From contig JAFWPB010000026.1 of NCBI GenBank assembly GCA_017545245.1, positions 1 to 64,000 of the forward strand: 64,000 nucleotides of DNA. The letters are read 5' to 3'. Source of the DNA: Clostridiales bacterium (GTDB lineage: Bacteria > Bacillota > Clostridia > Saccharofermentanales > Saccharofermentanaceae). The notes beneath the pieces are model-generated. The model had not been told where the DNA came from. It saw only the letters and a list, made by a program, of their open reading frames with translations, and did no database searches. This document shows, one piece after another, positions 7,960 to 15,425 of this stretch (the stretch's first letter is position 1; each line of letters begins with the position of its first letter). The translations under genes were made by a program, and so were the position numbers.

Positions 7960-8991
7960 TCAGAAGCACTTCTTGCTGTGATCCTGGTTGCAGTTTGCTA
8001 TGGCGGGGCATTTGTAGCAGACCTCATTGGTACAGTACTCGTCTTTGAAGAAGTCTTCTATATTCTGTAGTGTTGTATCTGCGATATTGGACAGGGCTTC
8101 TTCGGTTAGAAAGGCCTGGTGGGAGGTGACGATGACATTCGGCATGGAGATCAGACGTGCCAGGACGTCGTCATCTACGATATGGCCGGAGTAGTCGTGA
8201 AAGAATACATTGGATTCTTCTTCGTATACATCCAGACAAGCGGCACCTACCTGGCGTTGCTTGATGCCATCTACCAAAGCTTCTGCATCGATCAGGGCAC
8301 CTCTAGATGTGTTGATCAATACGACACCCTTCTTCATCTGCCGGATGGTATCGGCATTGACCATATGTCTGTTCTCATCAGTTAACGGGCAATGGAAGGA
8401 AATGATGTCGCTTCTTTTCCAGAGGTCTTCCAAGGAAACATACTCTATACCACTGTCTTTGGCCGGGAACTTATCGTAAGCGATGACATGCATTCCAAAT
8501 CCTCTACAGATATCGATAAAGATCCGGCCGATCTTACCGGTTCCTACTACACCAACAGTCTTGCCATGAAGATCAAAGCCGGTCAGTCCACTGAGACTGA
8601 AATTAAAGTCTTTGGTACGGATATACGCTTTATGGATCCTTCGGATGGATGTCAGAAGCAGTGCCATGGCATGCTCGGCTACCGCATAGGGAGAATAAGC
8701 CGGAACACGGACGATATGGATCTTACCATATGCATATTCAATGTCCACATTATTGTAACCGGCACAGCGAAGTGCGATAAGCCGGACGTTCATCTTAACT
8801 AACTCATCGATCACTTCCCGGTTCACATCGTCGTTTACAAAGACACAGACAGCATCACACCCCTCTGCCAGTCGACAGGTATCTTTCGTCAACCGTGTTT
8901 CATAGAAAACGATCTGATATTTTCCTTCAGCATTTGCTCTTACAAAGGAATTCTTGTCGTAATCTTTGGCATCATAAAAAGCGATCTTCAT
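7960..8991 (-). CDS. ldhA: D-lactate dehydrogenase (2-hydroxyacid dehydrogenase family)
   Basis: A 343-residue NAD-dependent dehydrogenase that reduces pyruvate to D-lactate in fermentation. The Rossmann loop GVVGTGKIGR is at about 147-156, FHCPLTDENRHM near 204, the NTSRGALIDAEAL block with the catalytic Arg near 230, and SHQAFLTEEAL with the catalytic His near 291. The start has GGAGGAG upstream. Unusually, the chain ends with a short cysteine-rich tail containing CYKCPAIANC and KKCF (six Cys counting the one in EYCTNE), beyond the usual family end near residue 330. It is a single gene downstream of the trpB2 terminator. Another 2-hydroxyacid such as 2-hydroxyisocaproate cannot be excluded as substrate. 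Confidence 0.88.
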   Translation of the reverse strand: MKIAFYDAKDYDKNSFVRANAEGKYQIVFYETRLTKDTCRLAEGCDAVCVFVNDDVNREVIDELVKMNVRLIALRCAGYNNVDIEYAYGKIHIVRVPAYSPYAVAEHAMALLLTSIRRIHKAYIRTKDFNFSLSGLTGFDLHGKTVGVVGTGKIGRIFIDICRGFGMHVIAYDKFPAKDSGIEYVSLEDLWKRSDIISFHCPLTDENRHMVNADTIRQMKKGVVLINTSRGALIDAEALVDGIKQRQVGAACLDVYEEESNVFFHDYSGHIVDDDVLARLISMPNVIVTSHQAFLTEEALSNIADTTLQNIEDFFKDEYCTNEVCYKCPAIANCNQDHSKKCF

Positions 8992-9078
8992 ATCTATGTC
9001 TCCTCCGGATCAGTACTCATAAAGATGGTACACCTGCGCGTGCCGGAAAACAACATGTTAACCGGAGCCGGGGTATAC

Positions 9079-9166
9079 AAAAAGGACCATCTCGGAGTCT
9101 TGAAGTGACCCCTGTAGTTGGACAACAACTTTGAGGATTCACTTCATTTCGAGACAGTCCTTTTTT
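9079..9166 (-). terminator. Long hairpin; terminator of trpB2 with an IS-end-like loop
   Basis: Outer arms AAAAAGGAC and GTCCTTTTT, then CTCG/CGAG, then GAAGTGA/TCACTTC form an 88-base imperfect hairpin. On the minus strand it ends in GGTCCTTTTT and lies behind trpB2. The inner part contains GTCCAACTACAGGGGTCACT on the minus strand, which resembles the end of an IS3-type element. Confidence 0.65.
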
Positions 9167-9244
9167 CAAACACTTTTAGCAGAACTCACGCTTTCTTGAA
9201 TCAGAAAGGAAACGAAAAGCGGAAGGGCTACGGATTAAATCCGA

Positions 9245-10615
9245 TCAGTCGATCTTCGGAAGATTTGCTCTGAACTTGGCCAGTTCCTCATCAGTCGGGA
9301 TGTAGTCATCCATCTCACCGTTATGGAACTTCTCGTATGCAACGAGGTCGAAGTAACCTGTACCGGTAAGACCGAATACGATCGTCTTCTCTTCGCCTGT
9401 TTCTTTGCACTTGAGTGCTTCGTCGATCGCAGCGCGGATCGCGTGGGAGCTTTCCGGTGCCGGGAGGATACCCTCAACACGTGCGAACAGTTCTGCAGCC
9501 TCGAATACATCTGTCTGCTTCACGGATCTTGCTTCCATCAGGCCGTCATCGTAAAGCTGGGACAGAATGGAGCTCATGCCGTGATAACGCAGACCGCCGG
9601 CGTGGTTTGGAGCCGGGATAAAGTCGGAACCGAGAGTGTACATCTTTGCGAGCGGGCAAACCATACCGGTATCGCAGAAGTCATAAGCATAGACACCACG
9701 TGTTAAGCTCGGGCAGGATGCCGGCTCAACAGCGATGATTCTGTAGTCTGCTTCACCGCGGAGCTTTTCACCCATAAACGGAGCAATAAGACCACCAAGA
9801 TTGGATCCGCCGCCTGCGCAGCCGATGATGATGTCAGCCTTTTCGCCGAGCTTATCAAGAGCAGCTTTGGTCTCCAGACCAATCACGGACTGATGCAGGA
9901 GTACCTGGTTCAGAACAGAACCGAGAACATAACGATATCCTTCTGTTCCTACTGCGACTTCAACAGCTTCGGAGATTGCGCAACCGAGAGAACCAGTTGT
10001 ACCCGGGTGCTTTTCAAGGATCGCGCGGCCGACATTGGTCGTATCAGACGGAGAAGGTGTAACAGAAGCGCCGTATGTACGCATTACTTCACGACGGAAA
10101 GGCTTCTGCTCATAGGAAACCTTAACCATGAATACCTTACAGTCGAGATCAAAGTAAGAGCAAGCCATGGAAAGCGCTGTACCCCACTGACCTGCACCGG
10201 TCTCTGTGGTTACACCCTTGAGGCCCTGCTTCTTTGCGTAGTAAGCCTGAGCGATCGCGGAGTTCAGCTTATGGGATCCGCTGGTGTTGTTACCTTCGAA
10301 CTTGTAGTAGATCTTGGCCGGTGTGCCGAGCTTCTTCTCGAGGAAGTAAGCACGTACGAGCGGGGACGGACGATACATCTTATAGAACTTCAGGATCTCG
10401 TCCGGGATCGGGAAATAGGCTGTATCGTTATCGAGTTCTTGCTTAATGAGTTCTTCGCAGAATACCGGAGCCAGTTCTTCTGCCTTCATCGGCTCATGTG
10501 TGCCCGGATTCAGGAGCGGAGCCGGCTTGTTCTTCATGTCCGCGCGGACATTGTACCATGCGGTTGGGATCTCCTTTTCATCAAGATACGTTTTGTAAGG
10601 AATTTTCTCAGACAT
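9245..10615 (-). CDS. trpB2: Tryptophan synthase beta chain 2 (TrpB2 type)
   Basis: A 456-residue PLP enzyme of the TrpB2 branch, about 60 residues longer than the TrpB of the trp operon at 20.1 kb. The PLP lysine is in NTSGSHKLNSA (about 110-120), the catalytic acid in TETGAGQWGTA (about 137-147), and the phosphate-binding glycine loop in GCAGGGSNLGG (about 264-274). It converts indole and serine to tryptophan and is thought to act without TrpA, salvaging indole. It is alone behind a T-box leader with a UGG specifier, so it should be expressed when charged tRNA-Trp is low. GAAAGGAG precedes the ATG. Confidence 0.92.
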   Translation of the reverse strand: MSEKIPYKTYLDEKEIPTAWYNVRADMKNKPAPLLNPGTHEPMKAEELAPVFCEELIKQELDNDTAYFPIPDEILKFYKMYRPSPLVRAYFLEKKLGTPAKIYYKFEGNNTSGSHKLNSAIAQAYYAKKQGLKGVTTETGAGQWGTALSMACSYFDLDCKVFMVKVSYEQKPFRREVMRTYGASVTPSPSDTTNVGRAILEKHPGTTGSLGCAISEAVEVAVGTEGYRYVLGSVLNQVLLHQSVIGLETKAALDKLGEKADIIIGCAGGGSNLGGLIAPFMGEKLRGEADYRIIAVEPASCPSLTRGVYAYDFCDTGMVCPLAKMYTLGSDFIPAPNHAGGLRYHGMSSILSQLYDDGLMEARSVKQTDVFEAAELFARVEGILPAPESSHAIRAAIDEALKCKETGEEKTIVFGLTGTGYFDLVAYEKFHNGEMDDYIPTDEELAKFRANLPKID

Positions 10616-10729
10616 GTATTTGTCTCCTTTCGTTTCGGGTCTTTACCCGTATTTCTTTAATGAACCTCCTTTTGCTTTTCCTATGCAATCAGAAGTTCTT
10701 GGGACCAAATTTCATTTTCTGCCGGAAAA

Positions 10730-11012
10730 ACAAAAATCCCGCCCCAGCTTCTACTCTTCTGCTGGGACAGGAACGATATTCTTTCCTGCGGTGCCACCCG
10801 GCTTGATGGATCCTCTCCATCCACTCACGCATACCGACATATGCTGGTTATTGTTGACGGGGTACCTTTCCCCGGCGCAGATACTCATTCAAAAGAACTT
10901 TCCCCTTGCCCTCGGAAGCCCATTCACCTCTGCTCTTTCCTGCTGCACTCTCACCAACGGCAACTCTCTGGATGGATCGAATCAAAGACTACTCACTCTT
11001 CCTCGACGGTTT
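10730..11012 (-). ncRNA. T-box riboswitch, tryptophan-specific (trpB2 leader)
   Basis: On the minus strand the T-box sequence GGGTGGCACCGCA lies at 10787-10799. A terminator stem (CCCAGC pairing with GCTGGG) with a T-rich tail lies at 10730-10770. The stem I 3' side reads GTGAA-TGG-GCTTCC, giving a TGG (Trp) specifier at 10920-10922. The leader begins close to the promoter at 11019-11048 and ends about 110 bases before trpB2. Confidence 0.9.
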
Positions 11013-11018
11013 TTCTGC

Positions 11019-11048
11019 ATAATACCACTTGATTCGAAGTGAAGTCAA
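11019..11048 (-). promoter_or_regulatory. Promoter of the trpB2 T-box transcript
   Basis: TTGACT (11043-11048), an 18-bp spacer and TATTAT (11019-11024) on the minus strand. The remaining bases to 11172 hold only a weak hairpin (11073-11105) that may end the aroF transcript. Confidence 0.65.
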
Positions 11049-11172
11049 GTAGTAACTCCTAAATCCGAAAGCAACTTGAAAGATACAGTGCTTTCAGAGT
11101 TGTCTATCACTATTCGTCTCTGCCCATCTCATTTGATCCATGTCGTTTTTAAGAAGGCAGTGGCACTCACAC

Positions 11173-12204
11173 TTACCCAAGGATCTCGGCGATATCGTAA
11201 ATCAGGCGGACAGTCTTGTTCCACCCAAGGCAAGGATCGGTAATAGATTTTCCATATACCGTTCCTCCAACGGCCTGACATCCGTCTTCAATATAACTCT
11301 CGACCATAAAGCCCTTCACAAGATTCTTTACTTCCGGACTGAGTTTCATGGAATTCAGCACTTCTTTGATGATACGTGGCTGGGCAAAAGGATTCTTGTT
11401 AGAGTTTGCATGGTTCGTATCAATGATCACGGCCGGATTCATAAGATTTCTCTCTTCGTACTGCTCGCTCAGGCGGATCAGATCTTCGAAGTGATAATTC
11501 GGCTGTGCCTCACCATGCTTGTTCGTATATCCTCTCAGGATCGCATGTGCATGCGGATTTCCCTTGGAATGGATCTCCCAACCGCGATAAATGAAAGTAT
11601 GAGGATGCGAAGCCGCTAGGATTGCATTGAGCATTACGGCATAGTCACCACTGGTCGGATTCTTCATACCGACCGGAGAAGCGATTGCACTGGCTGTCAG
11701 GCGGTGCTGCTGGTCTTCCACGCTTCTTGCACCCACAGCAACATAGGCCAGAAGATCATCAAGATAGGCGTAGTTTTCCGGATAAAGCATCTCATCCGCA
11801 CAGGCAAATCCTGTCTCAGCGATGGCGCGCATATGCAGGTGACGTGTCGCAATGATTCCCTTGAAAAGATCCGACTTCTCATTCGGGTTCGGCTGATGCA
11901 GCATGCCCTTGTAGCCTTCTCCTGTCGTTCTTGGCTTATTTGTGTAGATACGAGGAACAATGATAATGCTGTCCCGAACTTCCTCCTGAACCGGAGAAAG
12001 TCTCGAAATATAGTCCACAACACTGTCTTCATTATCAGCAGAACAAGGTCCGATAATCAGAACGAGTTTACGGCTGGCTCCTTCAAGCACCTGTTCGATC
12101 TCATGCTTGGTCGCCGATACTGCACGCTCCATCTCAGGGGTCAACGGACACATCTCCTTCACTTCCTCTGGAAGGGCCAGTTCTTTTATAAATTCAGCAT
12201 TCAT
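11173..12204 (-). CDS. aroF: 3-deoxy-7-phosphoheptulonate synthase (DAHP synthase, type I)
   Basis: A 343-residue class I DAHP synthase of the AroF/G/H branch, the first step of the shikimate pathway (PEP plus erythrose 4-phosphate). Seen motifs are IGPCSADNE (about 51-59), RIYTNKPRTTGEGYKG (about 85-100), VGARSVEDQQHRLTASA near 157 and SPVGMKNPTSGDY near 177; a conserved HAILRGYTN follows. AAGGAG precedes the ATG. The start overlaps the pheA stop (ATGA, 4 bp), so it is the second gene of a pheA-aroF operon and probably supplies phenylalanine. Which amino acid inhibits the enzyme cannot be read safely. Confidence 0.92.
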   Translation of the reverse strand: MNAEFIKELALPEEVKEMCPLTPEMERAVSATKHEIEQVLEGASRKLVLIIGPCSADNEDSVVDYISRLSPVQEEVRDSIIIVPRIYTNKPRTTGEGYKGMLHQPNPNEKSDLFKGIIATRHLHMRAIAETGFACADEMLYPENYAYLDDLLAYVAVGARSVEDQQHRLTASAIASPVGMKNPTSGDYAVMLNAILAASHPHTFIYRGWEIHSKGNPHAHAILRGYTNKHGEAQPNYHFEDLIRLSEQYEERNLMNPAVIIDTNHANSNKNPFAQPRIIKEVLNSMKLSPEVKNLVKGFMVESYIEDGCQAVGGTVYGKSITDPCLGWNKTVRLIYDIAEILG

Positions 12205-13058
12205 ACATTGCTCTCCTTCTTCTCCTCTTTGCCTTCACCGATCCGGACATCCGGCTTGTATGTTCCGACCACCTTGATTTTTTCACAGGCTGTTTTCAAC
12301 TGTTCGAGCATCCTCCAGCCCTCTTCCGTATCCAGGTGTCCTTCAATTTCGGTATAGAAATAGTATTGCCAGTTCACATCCTTTACTGGACGGCTTCGGA
12401 TAACACGCATATTGTAGTTGTGCTTTCCGATGATGGAGATTGCGCGCGCAAGAGCTCCTGCAAAGTCACGGATCGTAAAGATCAGGATCGTGTTTTTCAT
12501 CGGCTGCATCGTCTCAACGACTTCCGGTGCGGTAAACACGGCAAATCTCGTGACGTTCTGCGAGCTCTCGTTAATATCTTCCTCAATAATTGAAAGGCCA
12601 TAAAGTCCGGCAGCGCTCCGGCTACCGATCGCGCCGAGCGTAATATCGCCGCGGTTTGCCACTTCCTGTGCCGCACGCGCCGTATTTTCGTAAGGAATAA
12701 CCTCATATCCGTATTTTGCAATGTGATCTCCACACTGCTCGAGTGCCTGCGGATGGCTCATCACTTTTCGGATTGACTCCTTCGAACTTCCGGCTACACC
12801 CAGAAGGCACTGGGAAACACGAAGTTCAAACACACCTGTTACTTTCAGTTTTCCGGAAAACATCAGATCAGAAACCTGTCCGACTTCACCGGCATAACTG
12901 TTCTCGATTGGAAGCACACAAGCATCACAGGCACCCTGTTCTACTTTCTCGTAAGCCTCGCGGAAAGTACGGCAGGACACTCTCTCGGAAGACGGAAATA
13001 TCTCTTCTGTTGCCATCGCGGCAAAAGAACCTTCGATTCCACTGTAAGAGATTTTCAT
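12201..13058 (-). CDS. pheA: Prephenate dehydratase with C-terminal ACT domain
   Basis: About 285 residues: a catalytic domain beginning MKISYSGIEGSFA, with the SHPQALEQC loop, the substrate-binding ESSQNVTRFAVF segment and GAIGSRSAAGLYG, followed by an ACT domain (IFTIRDFAGALARAISIIG) for phenylalanine feedback. It converts prephenate to phenylpyruvate. I place the start at ATG 13058 because AGGAGGAG lies just upstream. An open frame extends 32 codons further (to 13154), but that part resembles no known domain. No chorismate mutase is fused. The gene is coupled to aroF and preceded by a leader with a hairpin and a MerR-type promoter. Confidence 0.92.
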   Translation of the reverse strand: MKISYSGIEGSFAAMATEEIFPSSERVSCRTFREAYEKVEQGACDACVLPIENSYAGEVGQVSDLMFSGKLKVTGVFELRVSQCLLGVAGSSKESIRKVMSHPQALEQCGDHIAKYGYEVIPYENTARAAQEVANRGDITLGAIGSRSAAGLYGLSIIEEDINESSQNVTRFAVFTAPEVVETMQPMKNTILIFTIRDFAGALARAISIIGKHNYNMRVIRSRPVKDVNWQYYFYTEIEGHLDTEEGWRMLEQLKTACEKIKVVGTYKPDVRIGEGKEEKKESNV

Positions 13059-13215
13059 CTTTTCTTCTCCTCCTGCTGCTTTTGCGGATCGTGCAACATC
13101 CTTGTTGGTTCGGCTAATCAGGTCAATTACAGTCATTTCAATGATTGCTGACACATTCTCTCATATCAGCAAACCCAATAAAAGTACTTCTCACTAAAAA
13201 GGCGTATTTCGTTTA

Positions 13216-13253
13216 GAAAAATGAAGAGGCATTAACCTCTCGGAAAACGCCTC
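13216..13253 (-). terminator. Attenuator-like hairpin in the pheA leader
   Basis: On the minus strand GAGGCGTT pairs with AATGCCTC around a GC-closed loop and is followed by TTCATTTTTC. It lies about 160 bases upstream of the pheA start and downstream of the pheA promoter, so it must be read through or regulated. No T-box sequence is present. Confidence 0.65.
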
Positions 13254-13336
13254 TCCAACGTACGCAAACATCAGCATAACTCACAGACCTCAATTGGGGG
13301 AGCAAGATCCATGATAACACTCGAAAAGGAGGCCTT

Positions 13337-13384
13337 TTAACAAGTGTCTATGCTGAACCATCCGGTAAAAAGAATACTTTTCAT
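13337..13384 (-). CDS. Possible 15-residue leader peptide of the pheA operon
   Basis: An ATG at 13384, 12-13 bases after the predicted transcription start, opens the frame MKSILFTGWFSIDTC and stop. It contains two Phe codons and one Trp codon. AAGGG lies 5 bases upstream, a weak ribosome site. Its position between the pheA promoter and the hairpin at 13216-13253 is that of an attenuation leader, but three aromatic codons are few for classical control. It may be chance; the call is tentative. Confidence 0.35.
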   Translation of the reverse strand: MKSILFTGWFSIDTC

Positions 13385-13403
13385 TTTTCCCTTACCGATA
13401 TAT

Positions 13404-13434
13404 ACTTTAACATGTCCACCTATGGACATGTCAA
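13404..13434 (-). promoter_or_regulatory. pheA promoter with 19-bp spacer and MerR-type palindrome
   Basis: TTGACA (13429-13434), a 19-bp spacer and TAAAGT (13404-13409) on the minus strand. The spacer is filled by the 9-4-9 palindrome ACATGTCCA-CCTA-TGGACATGT (13410-13431). A 19-bp spacer holding a dyad is the architecture of promoters activated by MerR proteins, and a MerR gene starts 56 bp away in the other direction. Confidence 0.75.
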
Positions 13435-13489
13435 TTATCTGCATAGCCAAACGACTGTAGAAAAGGGGAAAAAGCAAGGAGTTTTCAGC

Positions 13490-14329
13490 ATGGATTCAAA
13501 TAGCTCTGACAATGTATACTACTCGATCAACCAGATCGCACGTTCCTTCGGAATCAGCCGCGCAACGCTGCTGCGTCTGGAAGAATGCGGTCTTCTCATT
13601 CCCGCAAAAAAGAACGAAGATACCGGATACCGCTTCTATGATCAATCCAACATCGCTCTTCTTTCCGCGATTTTGAAACTGCAGGATATCGGCCTGAGCA
13701 AGAAAGAGATCCGCTTTATCCTCGACAATCCTTTTCAAGCAGGCAAAAGCATCGAGGAGCACTTGATCCGAAGCCAGACACTCCTTCGAAAACTCGAAGA
13801 ACTCCTCTGTGGTGTAAATCGTTATGAAAACCTCAGCACGCGTCCGATATATGCCAAATCCCTATCGTATTTTGTTTATCACGGTGTCATGGATTACGAA
13901 CCGCAGAACCTGCGATATTTTTTGAAGGATACCATGCTCGAGTTCATGAACAGCGGTCTTCCTGGTAACGTCAATCTCACATTGAATGTGATCCTGGATG
14001 ACGCCGATCTGACAAAATCGATCGGCCAGTTTGACGGCAAACGCCACAAAGTTCACGCAAGTATCCCTCTTATCGGAAATCCTAAAGGAAAAGACATCAT
14101 ATTTGTAAAGGAAGCCGAAGCACTTACTTTCATGTGTCACTGCGACTACAGAAAATCCGAGCACTATTTTCAAAAACTGTGGAACGAAGCGATCAGCATG
14201 GGACACAAACCGATCAGTCCGGTTTTTATTGCCACCATGCCGGACATGTATCTTGTTGAAGATAAAGACATGTCAAACACCCCTTTGCGCTTGATGCTGC
14301 TGACCAAAGGAACTATTTGCTCTCACTAA
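13490..14329 (+). CDS. MerR family transcriptional regulator with effector-binding domain
   Basis: A 279-residue regulator. The N-terminal MerR winged helix reads YSINQIARSFGISRATLLRL (about 11-30), then YRFYDQSNIALLSAILKLQD; a coiled linker helix around 75-110 precedes a C-terminal domain of about 165 residues of the GyrI-like/BmrR-like kind. I chose ATG 13490 because AAGGAG lies 8 bases upstream; the longer frame from 13412 runs through the palindrome. It is divergent from pheA-aroF, whose promoter has MerR geometry, so activation of aromatic synthesis by an unknown small molecule is a testable inference. Drug-binding regulators of this type more often control efflux. Confidence 0.82.
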   Translation: MDSNSSDNVYYSINQIARSFGISRATLLRLEECGLLIPAKKNEDTGYRFYDQSNIALLSAILKLQDIGLSKKEIRFILDNPFQAGKSIEEHLIRSQTLLRKLEELLCGVNRYENLSTRPIYAKSLSYFVYHGVMDYEPQNLRYFLKDTMLEFMNSGLPGNVNLTLNVILDDADLTKSIGQFDGKRHKVHASIPLIGNPKGKDIIFVKEAEALTFMCHCDYRKSEHYFQKLWNEAISMGHKPISPVFIATMPDMYLVEDKDMSNTPLRLMLLTKGTICSH

Positions 14330-14333
14330 AGCA

Positions 14334-14365
14334 AAGGAGCCATCTCATCTCTGAGACAGCTCCTT
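14334..14365. terminator. Bidirectional terminator between merR and cysK
   Basis: AAGGAGCCATCTCA pairs with TGAGACAGCTCCTT (two mismatches) between two convergent genes. The arms match the hairpin at 5765-5800. Confidence 0.7.
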
Positions 14366-14392
14366 GTCAGTAAGCTATGATATGAAATCGGA

Positions 14393-15322
14393 TCATTCTT
14401 CGTAAAGTGCTGTAGAGAGATACCGGTCACCGGAATCCGGGAGGAGTACCACGATATTCTTTCCTGCGTTTTCCGGACGCTTTGCCAGTTCGAATGCGGC
14501 AAAAGCAGCTGCGCCGGAAGATATTCCTACCAGTACGCCTTCCTGCTTACCGATCTTTCTTCCGATGTCAAAAGCATCTTCGTTGCTTACCGGGAAAACT
14601 TCGTCATAGATCTTGGTATCGAGCACTTCCGGTACGAAGCCTGCACCGATTCCCTGGATCTTATGTGCACCGGAACGTCCTTCGGACAGTACCGGAGAAT
14701 CCTTCGGCTCTACAGCAACTATTTTAACGCTCGGGTTCTTTTCCTTCAGAAAAGCACCGGTACCCGTGATTGTTCCACCTGTGCCGACACCGGCAACAAA
14801 GATGTCTACCTTTCCGTCAAGATCTTCCCAGATCTCAGGCCCTGTGGTAGCCTGATGGATCGCCGGATTCGCAGGGTTGGTAAATTGGGAGGGAATAAAA
14901 CTGTCTGCGATCTCCGCGTGAAGTTCTTCGGCTTTGGCGATGGCACCCTTCATGCCCTTGCTGCCTTCACTGAGAACAAGCTCAGCGCCATATGCTTTCA
15001 TGAGTTTTCTTCTTTCTACTGACATGGTTTCCGGCATAACGATGATGCATCTGTAACCACGGGCTGTAGCAACTGCAGCCAGTCCGATTCCGGTGTTACC
15101 GGATGTCGGTTCAATGATCGTCGTTGTCGACTTCACAAGTCCTTTTGCCTCCGCATCATCGAGCATCGCCTTAGCAATACGATCCTTTACGGATCCGCCC
15201 GGATTGAAATACTCGAGTTTGGCAAAAACTTTCGCCTGAGCACCGGTAGACTTCTCAAGATGAGATAGTTCAAGAATCGGTGTTTTTCCAATCAACTGAT
15301 CTGCAGATGTGTAAACAGCCAT
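14393..15322 (-). CDS. cysK: Cysteine synthase (O-acetylserine sulfhydrylase)
   Basis: A 309-residue PLP enzyme making cysteine from O-acetylserine and sulfide. The PLP lysine is in [13 protein letters not shown] (about 41-53), the substrate loop in [11 protein letters not shown] (about 72-82), the phosphate loop in [12 protein letters not shown] (about 179-190) and SSGAAA near 268. Length and motif order are standard. GAAGG precedes the ATG. It lies about 100 bp downstream of metY in the same orientation with no terminator between, so both are probably transcribed from the promoter at 16974-17002. This pairs the cysteine and homocysteine sulfhydrylation routes under one control. Confidence 0.94.
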   Translation of the reverse strand: MAVYTSADQLIGKTPILELSHLEKSTGAQAKVFAKLEYFNPGGSVKDRIAKAMLDDAEAKGLVKSTTTIIEPTSGNTGIGLAAVATARGYRCIIVMPETMSVERRKLMKAYGAELVLSEGSKGMKGAIAKAEELHAEIADSFIPSQFTNPANPAIHQATTGPEIWEDLDGKVDIFVAGVGTGGTITGTGAFLKEKNPSVKIVAVEPKDSPVLSEGRSGAHKIQGIGAGFVPEVLDTKIYDEVFPVSNEDAFDIGRKIGKQEGVLVGISSGAAAFAAFELAKRPENAGKNIVVLLPDSGDRYLSTALYEE

Positions 15323-15425
15323 AATACAATCCTTCTTTCGTTATTTTTCTGTCCGCAGCCGGAGATCCGGTCACGTGAATTCGGTCTTAGAATTACATTT
15401 CACGATATGTCTTAATATACGACTC

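Noticed and set aside
9893-10660. Plus-strand frame antisense to trpB2
   Set aside because: Shadow of a firmly identified gene.
13216-13400. Phe-specific T-box before pheA
   Set aside because: No T-box sequence or specifier-like stem; only a short frame and a hairpin.
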